20,069 nt of DNA from a virus, in IMG/VR virus record IMGVR_UViG_3300030110_003272, positions 1 through 20,069 of that record; one strand, given 5' to 3'. Of this stretch, positions 1 through 7,091 are shown in pieces. Numbering within the stretch: position 1 is the stretch's first letter; each line of letters begins with the position of its first letter. The notes under the pieces are model-generated. The model was not told the origin of the DNA, ran no database searches, and saw only the letters and a program-made list of their open reading frames with translations. Made by a program: the position numbers and the translations under genes.

Positions 1-20
1 GTGTCCGCATAGGAGGACAC
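1..20 (+). promoter_or_regulatory. Leader hairpin overlapping the ribosome binding site of the fibre gene
   Basis: GTGTCC at 1-6 is the exact reverse complement of GGACAC at 15-20, giving a 6-bp stem with an 8-base loop. The Shine-Dalgarno AGGAGG at 11-16 lies partly in the loop and partly in the stem, five bases before the ATG at 22. Pairing would partly hide the ribosome binding site. The element touches the window edge, so its true extent is unknown and it could equally be the tail of an upstream element. Confidence 0.35.
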
Positions 21-21
21 A

Positions 22-1863
22 ATGCCAAGAAGTAAATCTGGCTCATCAAATGGTGGCGTACTAGGGGTTTCTAATAAAGCCTCTTTTGGAAAAAATACTG
101 TTACATCTAAAACTTCTTCAGGAAATATCACAACACAAGCAGGAACTAAAGTAATTGATACTTTAGTAGTTGCTGCAGGTGGATCAGGTGGAAATGATGC
201 TGGTGGTGGCGGTGGTGCAGGAGGCATGCTTTCCACTACAAGCGTAAATGTATGTGGTTCAACCACTTATGCAGCAGTTATTGGCGCTGGTTCAGCTAAC
301 CCAGGAAGTCCACAAAGTTTTGGTGCTAAAGGAAACAATTCAACTTTAACAATAGGATGCACAGTTTTAACAGCAACAGGTGGTGGTGGAGGAGTATTTC
401 AAAATACTCCTGATTGTGTGAAAGATGGTGGTTCTGGTGGTGGAGGAAGAGGTTCTGGAACAGGTCAATGTAAAGGTGAAGGAATAGTCGGCCAAGGAAA
501 TGATGGTGGAACTGGATCTAGAGGTGGCGGTGGTGGTGCCGGAGGTACAGGAGCAGCTTCTCCTAATGATGTTAATGGTGGTGCTGGTGGAAATGGTTTA
601 GCAAATAATATTACAGGTTCATGTGTTACTTATGCTGGTGGTGGTGGAGCAGGTGCAGAAGCACCGGGCACAGGTGGTGCTGGTGGCCCAGGTGGCGGTG
701 GTGCTGGTGGAAATAGACCTGGCCCAGGAAGCACTGGAACAGCAGGAACAGCAGGCACAGCAAACACTGGAGGCGGCGGTGGTGGTTCAGGTGGAGGGCC
801 AAGTAATACTGCAGCAGGAACAGGTGGCTCAGGAATAGTAGTAGTAAAAGAATTAAATAAAGCAAGTGGTGTGTGGTCAATGCAAAGTCAATTTAGTGCT
901 CAGTCTGAAGGAACATGGCCTAAACCATCCTTCACATTAAATTATCTAGTAATCGCTGGTGGAGGTGGTGGAGGTTTTGCTGCTTCTCCAAACTATACTG
1001 CTGGTGGTGGAGGTGGTGCTGGAGGTTATAGACACACTTCAGTTGATTTATTTGCACCCGGAACATTTGCAGTTGTCATAGGTGGTGGTGGAGCAACTGG
1101 TAATACTCCTGCACCAGGTGCGTTAGGAAGCTTATCAAGTTTTGATGCTTGTGGAACTTTAGAATTAATATCAGCAGGTGGTGGATCAGGTGCTGATGGT
1201 TTTTGTGGACAGCCGGGAACAGGACCTTTTCCTGCCAATTACAAAAAAGCAGCTCAAGCCGGTGGATCAGGTGGTGGTGGAGCTTGTCAAGGATCAAGAA
1301 AATGTGGAGCAGCAGGTAATACACCTCCTGTAAGTCCACCTCAAGGTAATCCAGGAGGAGACGCACCTGGTAGCACTGGTGATGGTGGTGGTGGAGGTGG
1401 TGGAGCTGGTGGAGCTGGAGCTGATGTTTCACCTGCAGACACAGGTGGAGCTGGTGGAGCAGGATCTAATGCATGGCCAGGTGACTGTACATTAAGAGCC
1501 GGTGGTGGTGGCGGTGGAGGTGGTGGACCTAACAACATCCCTTATGCACAAGCAGGACCAGCTGGAGCTGGAGGACCTGGAGGCGGTGGTCATGGAACTG
1601 CAGGAAGACCATGTGGAACTGGTGGTGGAGGTCCAAATTACAACGCAGGATCATCGGGAACAGCTAACACTGGTGGTGGTGGCGGTGGTGGTGGCGGTGA
1701 CGCTGGTGGTCATACTGGTGGATCAGGAACTGTATTAGTAAGATTTCCAGGAGGCATATCGGCTAGTGTTACACCTGGTACAAATAGCATAGCGTGTGTT
1801 CCAGGACCTTCTACGGACAAAGTAGCAACCTTTACAGTATCAGGAAATTTTGTTATAAGTTAA
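22..1863 (+). CDS. Glycine-rich tail fibre / adhesin-like protein with a duplicated Gly-rich module
   Basis: 613 residues. The ATG is preceded by a perfect AGGAGG with 5-base spacing. After a Ser/Thr/Lys-rich N-terminus (about 1-43) come two similar modules. Module A (about 44-278) opens with IDTLVVAAGG and closes with GSGIVVVKE; module B (about 306-580) opens with LNYLVIAGGGGG and closes with GSGTVLVRFPGG. Both hold long runs of Gly with Ala, Ser, Thr, Asn and Pro, and the protein has about twelve cysteines. This layout is familiar from marine phage fibre-type proteins, and poly-Gly segments can form polyglycine-II helix bundles, as in the T-even-like phage S16 adhesin gp38. The likely role is receptor recognition at the tail or a fibre tip. 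It is followed three bases later by the oxygenase cluster. The module reading is direct from sequence; the adhesin role is inferred. Confidence 0.72.
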   Translation: MPRSKSGSSNGGVLGVSNKASFGKNTVTSKTSSGNITTQAGTKVIDTLVVAAGGSGGNDAGGGGGAGGMLSTTSVNVCGSTTYAAVIGAGSANPGSPQSFGAKGNNSTLTIGCTVLTATGGGGGVFQNTPDCVKDGGSGGGGRGSGTGQCKGEGIVGQGNDGGTGSRGGGGGAGGTGAASPNDVNGGAGGNGLANNITGSCVTYAGGGGAGAEAPGTGGAGGPGGGGAGGNRPGPGSTGTAGTAGTANTGGGGGGSGGGPSNTAAGTGGSGIVVVKELNKASGVWSMQSQFSAQSEGTWPKPSFTLNYLVIAGGGGGGFAASPNYTAGGGGGAGGYRHTSVDLFAPGTFAVVIGGGGATGNTPAPGALGSLSSFDACGTLELISAGGGSGADGFCGQPGTGPFPANYKKAAQAGGSGGGGACQGSRKCGAAGNTPPVSPPQGNPGGDAPGSTGDGGGGGGGAGGAGADVSPADTGGAGGAGSNAWPGDCTLRAGGGGGGGGGPNNIPYAQAGPAGAGGPGGGGHGTAGRPCGTGGGGPNYNAGSSGTANTGGGGGGGGGDAGGHTGGSGTVLVRFPGGISASVTPGTNSIACVPGPSTDKVATFTVSGNFVIS

Positions 1864-1866
1864 TCT

Positions 1867-2400
1867 GTGAAAGTCATAGATAATAAGGTATCCAAAGTAC
1901 TTCAGAATAAAATTGAAGAATATTTTTTGCACGATAATTTTCCATGGTATTACAATAATAATTCATTAGGTAATTTTGTTGCAAAAAAATATAAAAAAAT
2001 AACTAAAGATAGTTTTAATGAATTTCAATTAACTCACAAATTTGTAGATGAAGGAAAAGTAAATTCAACTCATACAAATATAATTATTGATTTATTAGAT
2101 GAATTAAACATGGAAAAAACTAGTATTATAAGATGTAAGGCTAATTTAAAATTTAAAACTAATACAATAAAAAAACATAATGTACTTCATGTAGATCATA
2201 AAGATCCACATAAGGTTATGATATATTATGTAAATGACAGTGATGGGGATACTTATTTAAAAATAGGAAAAACAACTAAGAGAATAAGTCCAAAAAAAGG
2301 CAGAGTTCTTTATTTTGATGGAAGTATAATGCATGCAGCCAATCATCCTAGAAAAACAAATAAAAGGTTGATTATTAATTTTAATTTGGTAAAAAAATGA
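1867..2400 (+). CDS. 2OG-Fe(II) oxygenase-like protein, first of five
   Basis: 177 residues starting at GTG, three bases after the fibre stop; I see no earlier or better start. A double-stranded beta-helix oxygenase signature is visible late in the protein: H108-V-D110 (the HxD iron-binding pair), then IYYVN at 119-123, a typical strand after HxD. A distal H156 follows an LYFDGS strand, and R167 lies 11 residues beyond it, where the 2-oxoglutarate carboxylate-binding Arg is expected. The expected reaction is Fe(II)- and 2-oxoglutarate-dependent hydroxylation; the substrate is unknown. Protein substrates (prolyl or other side chains), nucleic acid or small molecules are all possible. It is very rich in Lys, Asn and Ile, like its four neighbours. 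The fold call rests on motifs only. Confidence 0.7.
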   Translation: MKVIDNKVSKVLQNKIEEYFLHDNFPWYYNNNSLGNFVAKKYKKITKDSFNEFQLTHKFVDEGKVNSTHTNIIIDLLDELNMEKTSIIRCKANLKFKTNTIKKHNVLHVDHKDPHKVMIYYVNDSDGDTYLKIGKTTKRISPKKGRVLYFDGSIMHAANHPRKTNKRLIINFNLVKK

Positions 2401-2422
2401 TAGTGGAGATGAAAGTAAAAAG

Positions 2423-3058
2423 ATGAATTTAGTTAATTATTATTATTATTTTACGGGAGTAATACCTCATAAGGTTTGTGATGATATTGTAAGATATGGT
2501 AAAACTTTATCTGATCAAATGGCTATCACGGGTGGATTCGGAGATGATCCAAAAAAATTAAATAAAAAACAAATTAAAGATTTAAAACAAAAAAGAGATT
2601 CTAATATTGTTTGGATGAATGATAGATGGATTTATAAAGAAATACAACCTTACATTCATAAAGCAAATAAAATGGCTGGTTGGAATTTTAATTGGGACTA
2701 TTCAGAATCTTGTCAATTTACAAAATATAACAAAGGTCAATATTATGATTGGCATTGTGATAGTTGGGATAAACCTTATCAAACACAAGATACACGAGAT
2801 CCTTCTAATGGTAAAATAAGAAAATTATCTGTAACTGTTTCTTTGTCTGATCCTAAAGAATATAAAGGTGGTGAATTAGAGTTTGATTTTAGAAATATGG
2901 ACCCAGATAAAAAAAGAAATATTAGAAAATGTAAAGAAATACTACCAAAAGGATCTGTTATTGTTTTTCCATCTTTTGTGTGGCATAGAGTATGTCCTGT
3001 TACAAAAGGATCAAGACATAGTTTAGTTATATGGAATTTAGGATATCCATTTCAATGA
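2423..3058 (+). CDS. 2OG-Fe(II) oxygenase, PKHD-hydroxylase-like
   Basis: 211 residues. A prolyl-hydroxylase-type core is clear: YNKGQYYDWHCD carries H111-x-D113, followed by a KLSVTVSLSD strand, YKGGELEF at 147-154, PKGSVIVFPSFVWH with distal H188, and R198 ten residues later as the likely 2-oxoglutarate-binding Arg. The N-terminal half holds the substrate-side helices. The arrangement matches the PKHD/P4H-like oxygenases common in T4-like cyanophages and other marine phages, whose substrates are mostly unknown. The start at 2423 follows a purine-rich GGAGATGAAAG tract. It also overlaps the stop of a nine-codon mini-ORF (2397-2426). It ends in an ATGA overlap with the next gene. This is the best-supported oxygenase of the cluster. 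Confidence 0.85.
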   Translation: MNLVNYYYYFTGVIPHKVCDDIVRYGKTLSDQMAITGGFGDDPKKLNKKQIKDLKQKRDSNIVWMNDRWIYKEIQPYIHKANKMAGWNFNWDYSESCQFTKYNKGQYYDWHCDSWDKPYQTQDTRDPSNGKIRKLSVTVSLSDPKEYKGGELEFDFRNMDPDKKRNIRKCKEILPKGSVIVFPSFVWHRVCPVTKGSRHSLVIWNLGYPFQ

Positions 3059-3549
3059 CACCTAAAATTTATGAATATAAAAATTTTTTAAAACCTATGG
3101 AATGTAAATATTTTATAGACAAACACTCTCAATTTTTTAATCCAGAAAATGATGACAGAACTTTTAGCCATAGAAAAACTCAAGTTATTACTGTTTATCC
3201 TTTTTCAAATACTCATACAAATTTTACTTATAAAGCTAAAAAATTAAATGGTCGTCTTGATTCTGCTGTTAAAAAAATAAATAACAAAGGGTTTGTTAAT
3301 TATTTTCAAATTGTAAAATGGTTAGAAAATTCTAATCAAGGTATTCACTTAGATTTTAAAAATCATTATTATACTAGTATTATTTATTTAAATGATAATT
3401 TTGAAGGGGGAGAGACTATAATTAATAATATTAAAATAAAACCTAAAAGAGGATTAATGATATTATTTAGTGGAAATAAAATTAAACATGGTGTAAACAA
3501 TATTACAAAAGGAGAGAGATATACAATACCTTGTTGGTACACGAAATAA
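3055..3549 (+). CDS. 2OG-Fe(II) oxygenase, prolyl 4-hydroxylase-like
   Basis: I choose the ATG at 3055, which forms an ATGA overlap with the previous stop and gives 164 residues. An in-frame ATG at 3031 would add eight residues but lies inside the preceding gene. The core reads GIHLDF with H98-x-D100, YYTSIIYLND, then FEGGET at 116-121, which is characteristic of P4H-type enzymes. KPKRGLMILFSG leads to H145, and R155 lies ten residues later. The full HxD...H...R set is present in a compact protein near the minimum for a P4H catalytic domain. The presumed activity is hydroxylation of a protein or peptide; the substrate is not evident. It could act on proline residues of the adjacent Gly/Pro-rich fibre, which is inference from proximity and family. 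Confidence 0.8.
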   Translation: MTPKIYEYKNFLKPMECKYFIDKHSQFFNPENDDRTFSHRKTQVITVYPFSNTHTNFTYKAKKLNGRLDSAVKKINNKGFVNYFQIVKWLENSNQGIHLDFKNHYYTSIIYLNDNFEGGETIINNIKIKPKRGLMILFSGNKIKHGVNNITKGERYTIPCWYTK

Positions 3550-3551
3550 CT

Positions 3552-4229
3552 ATGACTTTTCCAAATAAATTAAATTTAGAGCATTACTTTCCTTGTCCTA
3601 TTTGGTGGGCAGATGAACCTAAGTTTGTAAATAAATTAAATAAAGCCTCTGATCCTTATATTAAAAAATCTCAAAAAAATTTAAAAAAAACAATTGATGA
3701 AAGAAATAAAAAATTTGGTGATAAAGGAGATGCAGGGCAAGTATTTCATTCTACAACTTTAATAGGTGACCCTAAATTTAATGAATTAACAAAATACGTT
3801 GGTGCAACAGCACACAATTTATTAATTGAGATGGGTTTTGATTTAAAAGACTATCAAATATTTACAACAGAGATGTGGGTTCAAGAATTTGCTAAAAAAG
3901 GTGGCGGACACCATACTTTACATACACATTGGAATGGACATATATCTGGATTTTATTTTTTGAAATGTAGCGAAAGAACATCTATGCCAGTTTTTGAAGA
4001 TCCAAGAGCAGGTAATATGATGAATCTTTTACCTGAAAAGGATAAAACAAAAGTTACAACCGCAACTTCACAAATACATTTTAAAGTTAAACCTGGTCGT
4101 ATGATATTTTTCCCATCTTATATGCCTCATTTATATAGTGTGGATTTAGGATATGAACCATTTAGGTTTATACATTGGAACTGTCAAGCAATACCGAAAG
4201 GAGTATTAAATGTCATTCAAAAAAAATAA
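3552..4229 (+). CDS. Putative 2OG-Fe(II) oxygenase of the TIGR02466 / 2OG-FeII_Oxy_5 type
   Basis: I choose ATG 3552, two bases after the preceding stop, giving 225 residues; the TTG at 3531 would add seven. The sequence follows the pattern I associate with the TIGR02466 family. It has TTEMWVQEF, a His-rich segment with H120, H121, H124 and H126, then GHISGFYFLK, FEDPRAG at 148-154, KPGRMIFFPSYMPH with distal H193, and R205 in the final strand. The usual HxD aspartate is replaced by an HxH arrangement, so assignment of iron ligands is uncertain. Family members are widespread in marine phages and bacteria with unknown substrates. The 3' end overlaps the next gene by 20 bases and carries that gene's strong Shine-Dalgarno sequence. 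Confidence 0.75.
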   Translation: MTFPNKLNLEHYFPCPIWWADEPKFVNKLNKASDPYIKKSQKNLKKTIDERNKKFGDKGDAGQVFHSTTLIGDPKFNELTKYVGATAHNLLIEMGFDLKDYQIFTTEMWVQEFAKKGGGHHTLHTHWNGHISGFYFLKCSERTSMPVFEDPRAGNMMNLLPEKDKTKVTTATSQIHFKVKPGRMIFFPSYMPHLYSVDLGYEPFRFIHWNCQAIPKGVLNVIQKK

Positions 4230-4842
4230 ATATACAGTATTAAAAAAAGCAGTTAGCAAAGAAATGGCCGATTTTTGTTATGCTTATTTTTTAAATAAAA
4301 GAAAGGTTGCGAGATTTTTGTTTGATCAAAGATATATATCTCCTTTTACAGAAGAATGGGGGGTTTGGACAGATGAACAAATTCCAAATACATACTCACA
4401 TTATGCAGATATAGTTATGGAAACTTTATCACAAAAAGTAAAACCTACTATGGAAAAACATACGGGTTTAAAATTATGTGAGACATATACTTATGCTAGA
4501 ATATATAAACAAGGCGATGTCTTAGCTAGACACAAAGATAGATTTAGTTGTGAAATATCTACGACACTTAATCTTGGTGGCGATGAGTGGCCTATATATT
4601 TAGATCCAACAGGTAAAGAAAAACAAGCTGGTGTCAAAGTTAAATTAGATCCAGGTGATATGCTTATATATTCTGGATGTGATCTAGAACATTGGAGAGA
4701 AGAGTTTAAAGGTGACCAATGTGGTCAAGTATTTTGTCATTACAATAAAAAAGGCTCTAAGATGGCTAAAGAAAATGAGTTTGATACGAGACCATTTATA
4801 GGGCTACCTTCATGGTTTAAAGGCTTTAAATTACCAAAATAA
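4210..4842 (+). CDS. 2OG-Fe(II) oxygenase-like protein lacking the usual Arg
   Basis: 210 residues. The start at ATG 4210 is supported by AAAGGAG at 4197-4203 inside the preceding gene. The core has YTYARIYKQGDVLARHKD with H108-x-D110, CEISTTLNLGG, PIYLDP, a DPGDMLIYSG strand, distal H161, then QVFCHYN at 173-179. The HxD...H iron triad is therefore intact. However, no Arg or Lys sits about ten residues after H161, where the 2-oxoglutarate carboxylate is normally held. Gln173 is close to that position, and R163 or K168 are alternatives. I have seen this HxD / EHWRE / QVFxHY pattern in other phage proteins, so it may be a subfamily trait rather than a defect. It is the last gene before the intergenic hairpin. 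Confidence 0.72.
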   Translation: MSFKKNKYTVLKKAVSKEMADFCYAYFLNKRKVARFLFDQRYISPFTEEWGVWTDEQIPNTYSHYADIVMETLSQKVKPTMEKHTGLKLCETYTYARIYKQGDVLARHKDRFSCEISTTLNLGGDEWPIYLDPTGKEKQAGVKVKLDPGDMLIYSGCDLEHWREEFKGDQCGQVFCHYNKKGSKMAKENEFDTRPFIGLPSWFKGFKLPK

Positions 4843-4861
4843 TATAGTAGAATAATAATCT

Positions 4862-4894
4862 GGCGGGAGATACACCACCACACCATCTCCTGCC
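4862..4894 (+). terminator. Intergenic stem-loop between the oxygenase cluster and the tail genes
   Basis: GGCGGGAGAT (4862-4871) pairs with ATCTCCTGCC (4885-4894) over ten base pairs with one G-U pair (4865 with 4891). The loop is the 13-base ACACCACCACACC. It is conspicuously GC-rich against the surrounding AT-rich sequence and lies in the only sizeable gap (71 bases) of the plus-strand run. No T-tract follows, so it is not a classical intrinsic terminator. It could be an attenuator, an RNA-processing or stability hairpin, or a protein-binding site. The next gene has its own AGGA at 4905-4908. Confidence 0.45.
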
Positions 4895-4913
4895 TGACTA
4901 TTATAGGATTATT

Positions 4914-7091
4914 ATGCTACAAAAAATAGGTTTTCAACCAGGTATAAATAAACAAGTTACAGCTACTGGAGCAGAATCACAGTGGATAGATTGTGATAAT
5001 GTTAGATTTAGATATGGCACCCCTGAAAAAATAGGTGGTTGGAAGCAATTAGGAGATGATGCTCTTACTGGTGCAGGTAGGGGACTTCACCATTTTGTAA
5101 ATAGTAAAGCTAGAAAATATGCAATTATAGGCACAAACAGGATTTTATATGCATACTCTGGTGGTGTATTTTATGATATACATCCTATTAAAACTACAAC
5201 AACTCTTACAAGTGCATTTAGCACTACTAACGGATCACCAACTATTACAATAACTTTCAGTGGAGATCACGGTATATCTGAACAAGACATAGTATTATTA
5301 GATAATTTTAGTGCAATAACTAATTCTAATTTTGCAGCGGCAGATTTTGATGATAAAAAATTTATGGTAACGACTGTGCCTACAAGCACAACTATTACAA
5401 TTACAATGCCATCAAATGAAACAGGATCTGGTGCAACAACATCAGGCGGTGTTAGAGTACAACATTACTACCCTGTAGGACCAGCTGTACAAGCAAAAGG
5501 TTTTGGTTGGTCTCTTGGCTCTTGGGGTGGTGAAGTAGCAGGAGAACCCACAACAACATTAACAAATGGTATTATAGACACCGCAACAACAGGTATTATA
5601 TTAGGAGATGTATCACAATTTCCTGATACCGGGACAAACTTTATAAAAATAAATAATGAAGAAATATCTTATACAGGTATATCCGGTAATGAACTTACAG
5701 GTGTAACTAGAGAAGTAAGAGGTACAACAAAAGCTGCACATAGTGGTGGTGCAACAGTTACAAGCACAACAAACTTTGTAGCATGGGGAGAAGCTGCATC
5801 AGGTGATTTAGTTTTAGAACCAGGTATGTGGTCACTAGATAATTTTGGTGACAAAGCTATTTGTTTAATTCACGATAGTGCTGTTTTTTCTTGGGACTCT
5901 GCAGCAACAGGAGCAGAAAATATTAGAGCCACAATTATATCTGGAGCACCTACAGCATCAAGACATATGTTAGTATCTACTCCTGATAGACACTTAGTAT
6001 TTTATGGAACAGAGACAACGATTGGAACACCAACAACACAAGACGATATGTTTATTAGATTTTCTGACCAAGAGGATATAAATACATATACACCTACAGC
6101 AACTAATACAGCTGGAACACAAAGACTAGCCGATGGATCACAAATCAGAGGAGCAATTAGAGGTAGAGATGCTATCTATGTTTGGACTGATACCGCATTA
6201 TTTACTCAACGTTTTGTTGGATCTCCTTTTACTTTTGCATTTGCACAAGCAGGAACTAACTGTGGACTTGTTGGACAGAATGCATGTGTAGAGGTTGATG
6301 GTGCTGCTTATTGGATGTCAGAGAATGGTTTCTTTAGATACGCTGGTAAACTAGAATCATTACCATGTTTAGTAGAAGATTTTGTTTATGACAATATAAA
6401 TTTAGAATCTGGTAATCAGATGGTATCAGCAGGATTAAATAATTTATTTGGAGAGGTTGTATGGTTTTATCCAACAACAGGATCTTCAGTTGTCAATAAA
6501 CAAGTTACTTATAATTATTTTGATTCATCGCCACAACGACCAGTTTGGACCGTTGGAACATTAGCTAGAACTATGTGGGAGGATTCTGCGGTATTTGGTA
6601 AACCACATGCAACAGAATATACTGCAGGTAATGATTCATCGTTTGATGTTGTAGGCAACACAGAGGGTAGAACAATATACTATGAACACGAAACAGGGAC
6701 AGATCAAGTTCAAGGTGGTACAACAACCGCGATTGTTGCAAGTATTGAATCAGGAGACTTTGATATTACTCAAAGAATAGTTGGCAACCAACAAACTGGA
6801 ATAGCTGATATTAGAGGTGATGGAGAATTTATAATGAAGATAAGAAGATTTGTTCCTGATTTTATATCTCAAACAGGTTCAACTAGAGTTACATTAAATT
6901 TAAGGGATTTTCCAAATGATTCACAAACAGGTTCTTTATTAGGACCGTTTGATGTAACATCTAGCACAAAAAAAGTAGACACACGTGCAAGAGCAAGAGC
7001 CATTGCATTAAAGATAGCAAATACAACAACTAATCAGAGTTGGAAATTAGGAACTTTTAGGTTAGATATACAACCAGATGGAAGAAGATAA
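4914..7091 (+). CDS. Tail hub/nozzle protein, P22 gp10 / DNA-stabilisation-like
   Basis: 725 residues, ATG with AGGA five bases upstream. The N-terminus (QKIGFQPGIN, then WIDCDNVRFRYGTPEKIGGW) is a hallmark of a phage packaged-DNA-stabilisation or tail-nozzle family frequent in marine podoviruses. These proteins act below the portal, closing the DNA channel and carrying tail parts, comparable to P22 gp10 or T7 gp12. Repeated beta-rich segments with W, F and G (for example GDKAICLIHDSAVFSWDS, RHLVFYG, AIYVWTDTALF) fit a beta-propeller. An inserted segment around 226-285 contains NEEISYTGI and GVTREVRGT, a motif seen as a small add-on domain in phage tail proteins. Length is nearer T7 gp12 than P22 gp10. 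It heads the virion gene run. Confidence 0.7.
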   Translation: MLQKIGFQPGINKQVTATGAESQWIDCDNVRFRYGTPEKIGGWKQLGDDALTGAGRGLHHFVNSKARKYAIIGTNRILYAYSGGVFYDIHPIKTTTTLTSAFSTTNGSPTITITFSGDHGISEQDIVLLDNFSAITNSNFAAADFDDKKFMVTTVPTSTTITITMPSNETGSGATTSGGVRVQHYYPVGPAVQAKGFGWSLGSWGGEVAGEPTTTLTNGIIDTATTGIILGDVSQFPDTGTNFIKINNEEISYTGISGNELTGVTREVRGTTKAAHSGGATVTSTTNFVAWGEAASGDLVLEPGMWSLDNFGDKAICLIHDSAVFSWDSAATGAENIRATIISGAPTASRHMLVSTPDRHLVFYGTETTIGTPTTQDDMFIRFSDQEDINTYTPTATNTAGTQRLADGSQIRGAIRGRDAIYVWTDTALFTQRFVGSPFTFAFAQAGTNCGLVGQNACVEVDGAAYWMSENGFFRYAGKLESLPCLVEDFVYDNINLESGNQMVSAGLNNLFGEVVWFYPTTGSSVVNKQVTYNYFDSSPQRPVWTVGTLARTMWEDSAVFGKPHATEYTAGNDSSFDVVGNTEGRTIYYEHETGTDQVQGGTTTAIVASIESGDFDITQRIVGNQQTGIADIRGDGEFIMKIRRFVPDFISQTGSTRVTLNLRDFPNDSQTGSLLGPFDVTSSTKKVDTRARARAIALKIANTTTNQSWKLGTFRLDIQPDGRR

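Noticed and set aside
626-1538. Open frames on the minus strand and in other plus frames across the glycine-rich gene (His/Leu-rich and Pro-rich products).
   Set aside because: They mirror the GGN repeats of the real gene read in other frames, give low-complexity products and have no ribosome binding sites.
160-1740. GGTGGTGG-type repeats resembling a repeat array or CRISPR.
   Set aside because: Spacing is irregular, there are no unique spacers of fixed size, and the repeats are glycine codons within one long frame.
3031-3054. Upstream in-frame ATG for the third oxygenase.
   Set aside because: It would add eight residues encoded within the preceding gene; the ATGA overlap at 3055 is the more usual arrangement.
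4872-4884. The hairpin loop ACACCACCACACC is complementary to GTGGTGGTG stretches in the fibre mRNA, suggesting an antisense contact.
   Set aside because: The match is short and low-complexity, and GGT/GGA runs occur many times, so chance complementarity is expected.
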